A stretch of DNA of 5,060 nt from Cyclobacteriaceae bacterium (lineage in GTDB: Bacteria; Bacteroidota; Bacteroidia; Cytophagales; Cyclobacteriaceae): contig JAOUKG010000271.1 in assembly GCA_029882725.1 (NCBI GenBank), positions 1-5,060 of the forward strand, read 5' to 3'. The notes under the pieces are model-generated. The model made no database searches, was not told where the DNA came from, and saw only the letters and a list, made by a program, of their open reading frames with translations. The translations under genes were made by a program, and so were the position numbers. Of this stretch, positions 4,776 to 5,060 are shown one piece after another (the stretch's first letter is position 1; each line of letters starts with the position of its first letter).

Positions 4776-5060
4776 TTATAAGGTTCCTTTGGTACTGGGC
4801 AATGAACTGTCGCCCTTATTTTTTCTAATGGCCATTTTTATCGCTCTTGCGAATGCTTTAAAAATAGCTTCAATTTTGTGATGCTCATTTTCACCTGTGG
4901 CTTTAATATTTAAATTACATTGAGCTGTATCGGAAAATGATTTAAAGAAATGGTGGAAAAGTTCTGTAGAAACATCACCTACTTTTTCTCTTTTGAAATC
5001 GGCATCCCAAACCAACCAGGGTCTTCCACCAAAGTCAATGGAGCATGAGGCCTCACAATC
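4776..5060 (-). CDS. hisB: Imidazoleglycerol-phosphate dehydratase, C-terminal part (5' end outside window)
   Basis: HisB removes water from imidazole glycerol phosphate to give imidazole acetol phosphate, a manganese-dependent step. Ninety-four residues are visible, and the frame runs to the window edge. They show ASCSIDFGGRPWLVWDADF, REKVGDVSTELFHHFFKSF, the metal-binding EHHKIE (residues 59-64 of the visible part), FKAFARAIKMA and the terminal LPSTKGTL. In Bacteroidota the protein is often fused to an N-terminal histidinol-phosphate phosphatase, but that part would lie outside, so mono- or bifunctional status cannot be judged. The TAA directly abuts the hisH ATG, placing it first among the visible his genes. 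Confidence 0.96.
   Translation of the reverse strand, partial: DCEASCSIDFGGRPWLVWDADFKREKVGDVSTELFHHFFKSFSDTAQCNLNIKATGENEHHKIEAIFKAFARAIKMAIRKNKGDSSLPSTKGTL
4785..4789 (-). promoter_or_regulatory. Ribosome-binding site for hisH
   Basis: AAGGA on the minus strand, within the final hisB codons, stands 9 bases before the hisH ATG (4775). Spacing and sequence are ordinary for a Shine-Dalgarno site. Confidence 0.55.

Overview
The window looks like a chromosomal segment of a member of the Bacteroidota. This is an inference from three things: the gene order hisB-hisH-hisA-hisF-hisIE with a fused hisIE, the wording of the protein sequences, and a REP-associated tyrosine transposase (RAYT) of the kind common in that phylum. 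TAA, TAG and TGA all act as ordinary stops here.

Layout. Positions 1-989 (+) hold the C-terminal half of the glycogen branching enzyme gene glgB, with its three catalytic acidic residues present. A palindrome and an 18-bp tandem array start on its stop codon (988-1056). After that comes an extremely AT-rich stretch (about 1121-1270, 14 G/C in 150 bases) with a perfect 22-bp-stem hairpin. Positions 1275-1898 (+) hold a RAYT gene that reads as a near-complete family member but carries an in-frame TGA at codon 12, so it is called a pseudogene. It contains, in frame, a copy of its own REP-like repeat and a 24-bp tandem expansion of it. Positions 1899-2122 hold a compact, hairpin-packed composite repeat bounded by two inverted REP-like ends. 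Positions 2116-5060 (-) hold the distal part of a histidine biosynthesis operon, transcribed in the order hisB (partial), hisH, hisA, hisF, hisIE.

How the parts work together. The his genes abut or overlap by 4-8 bases, which suggests one translationally coupled transcript. HisIE carries out the second and third steps from PRPP/ATP, HisA isomerises ProFAR to PRFAR, HisH and HisF form the glutamine-dependent IGP synthase, and HisB dehydrates IGP. glgB and the his operon point towards each other, and the RAYT with its repeats fills the gap between their 3' ends, a typical REP position.

The most interesting part is 1275-2122. The transposase reading frame has absorbed its own repeat as coding sequence. 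An identical 30-bp copy then supplies the gene's stop codon, and the inverted end of the downstream element supplies the last codon and stop of hisIE. I see no clearly new defence or metabolic system; the novelty, if any, is in this RAYT/REP architecture.
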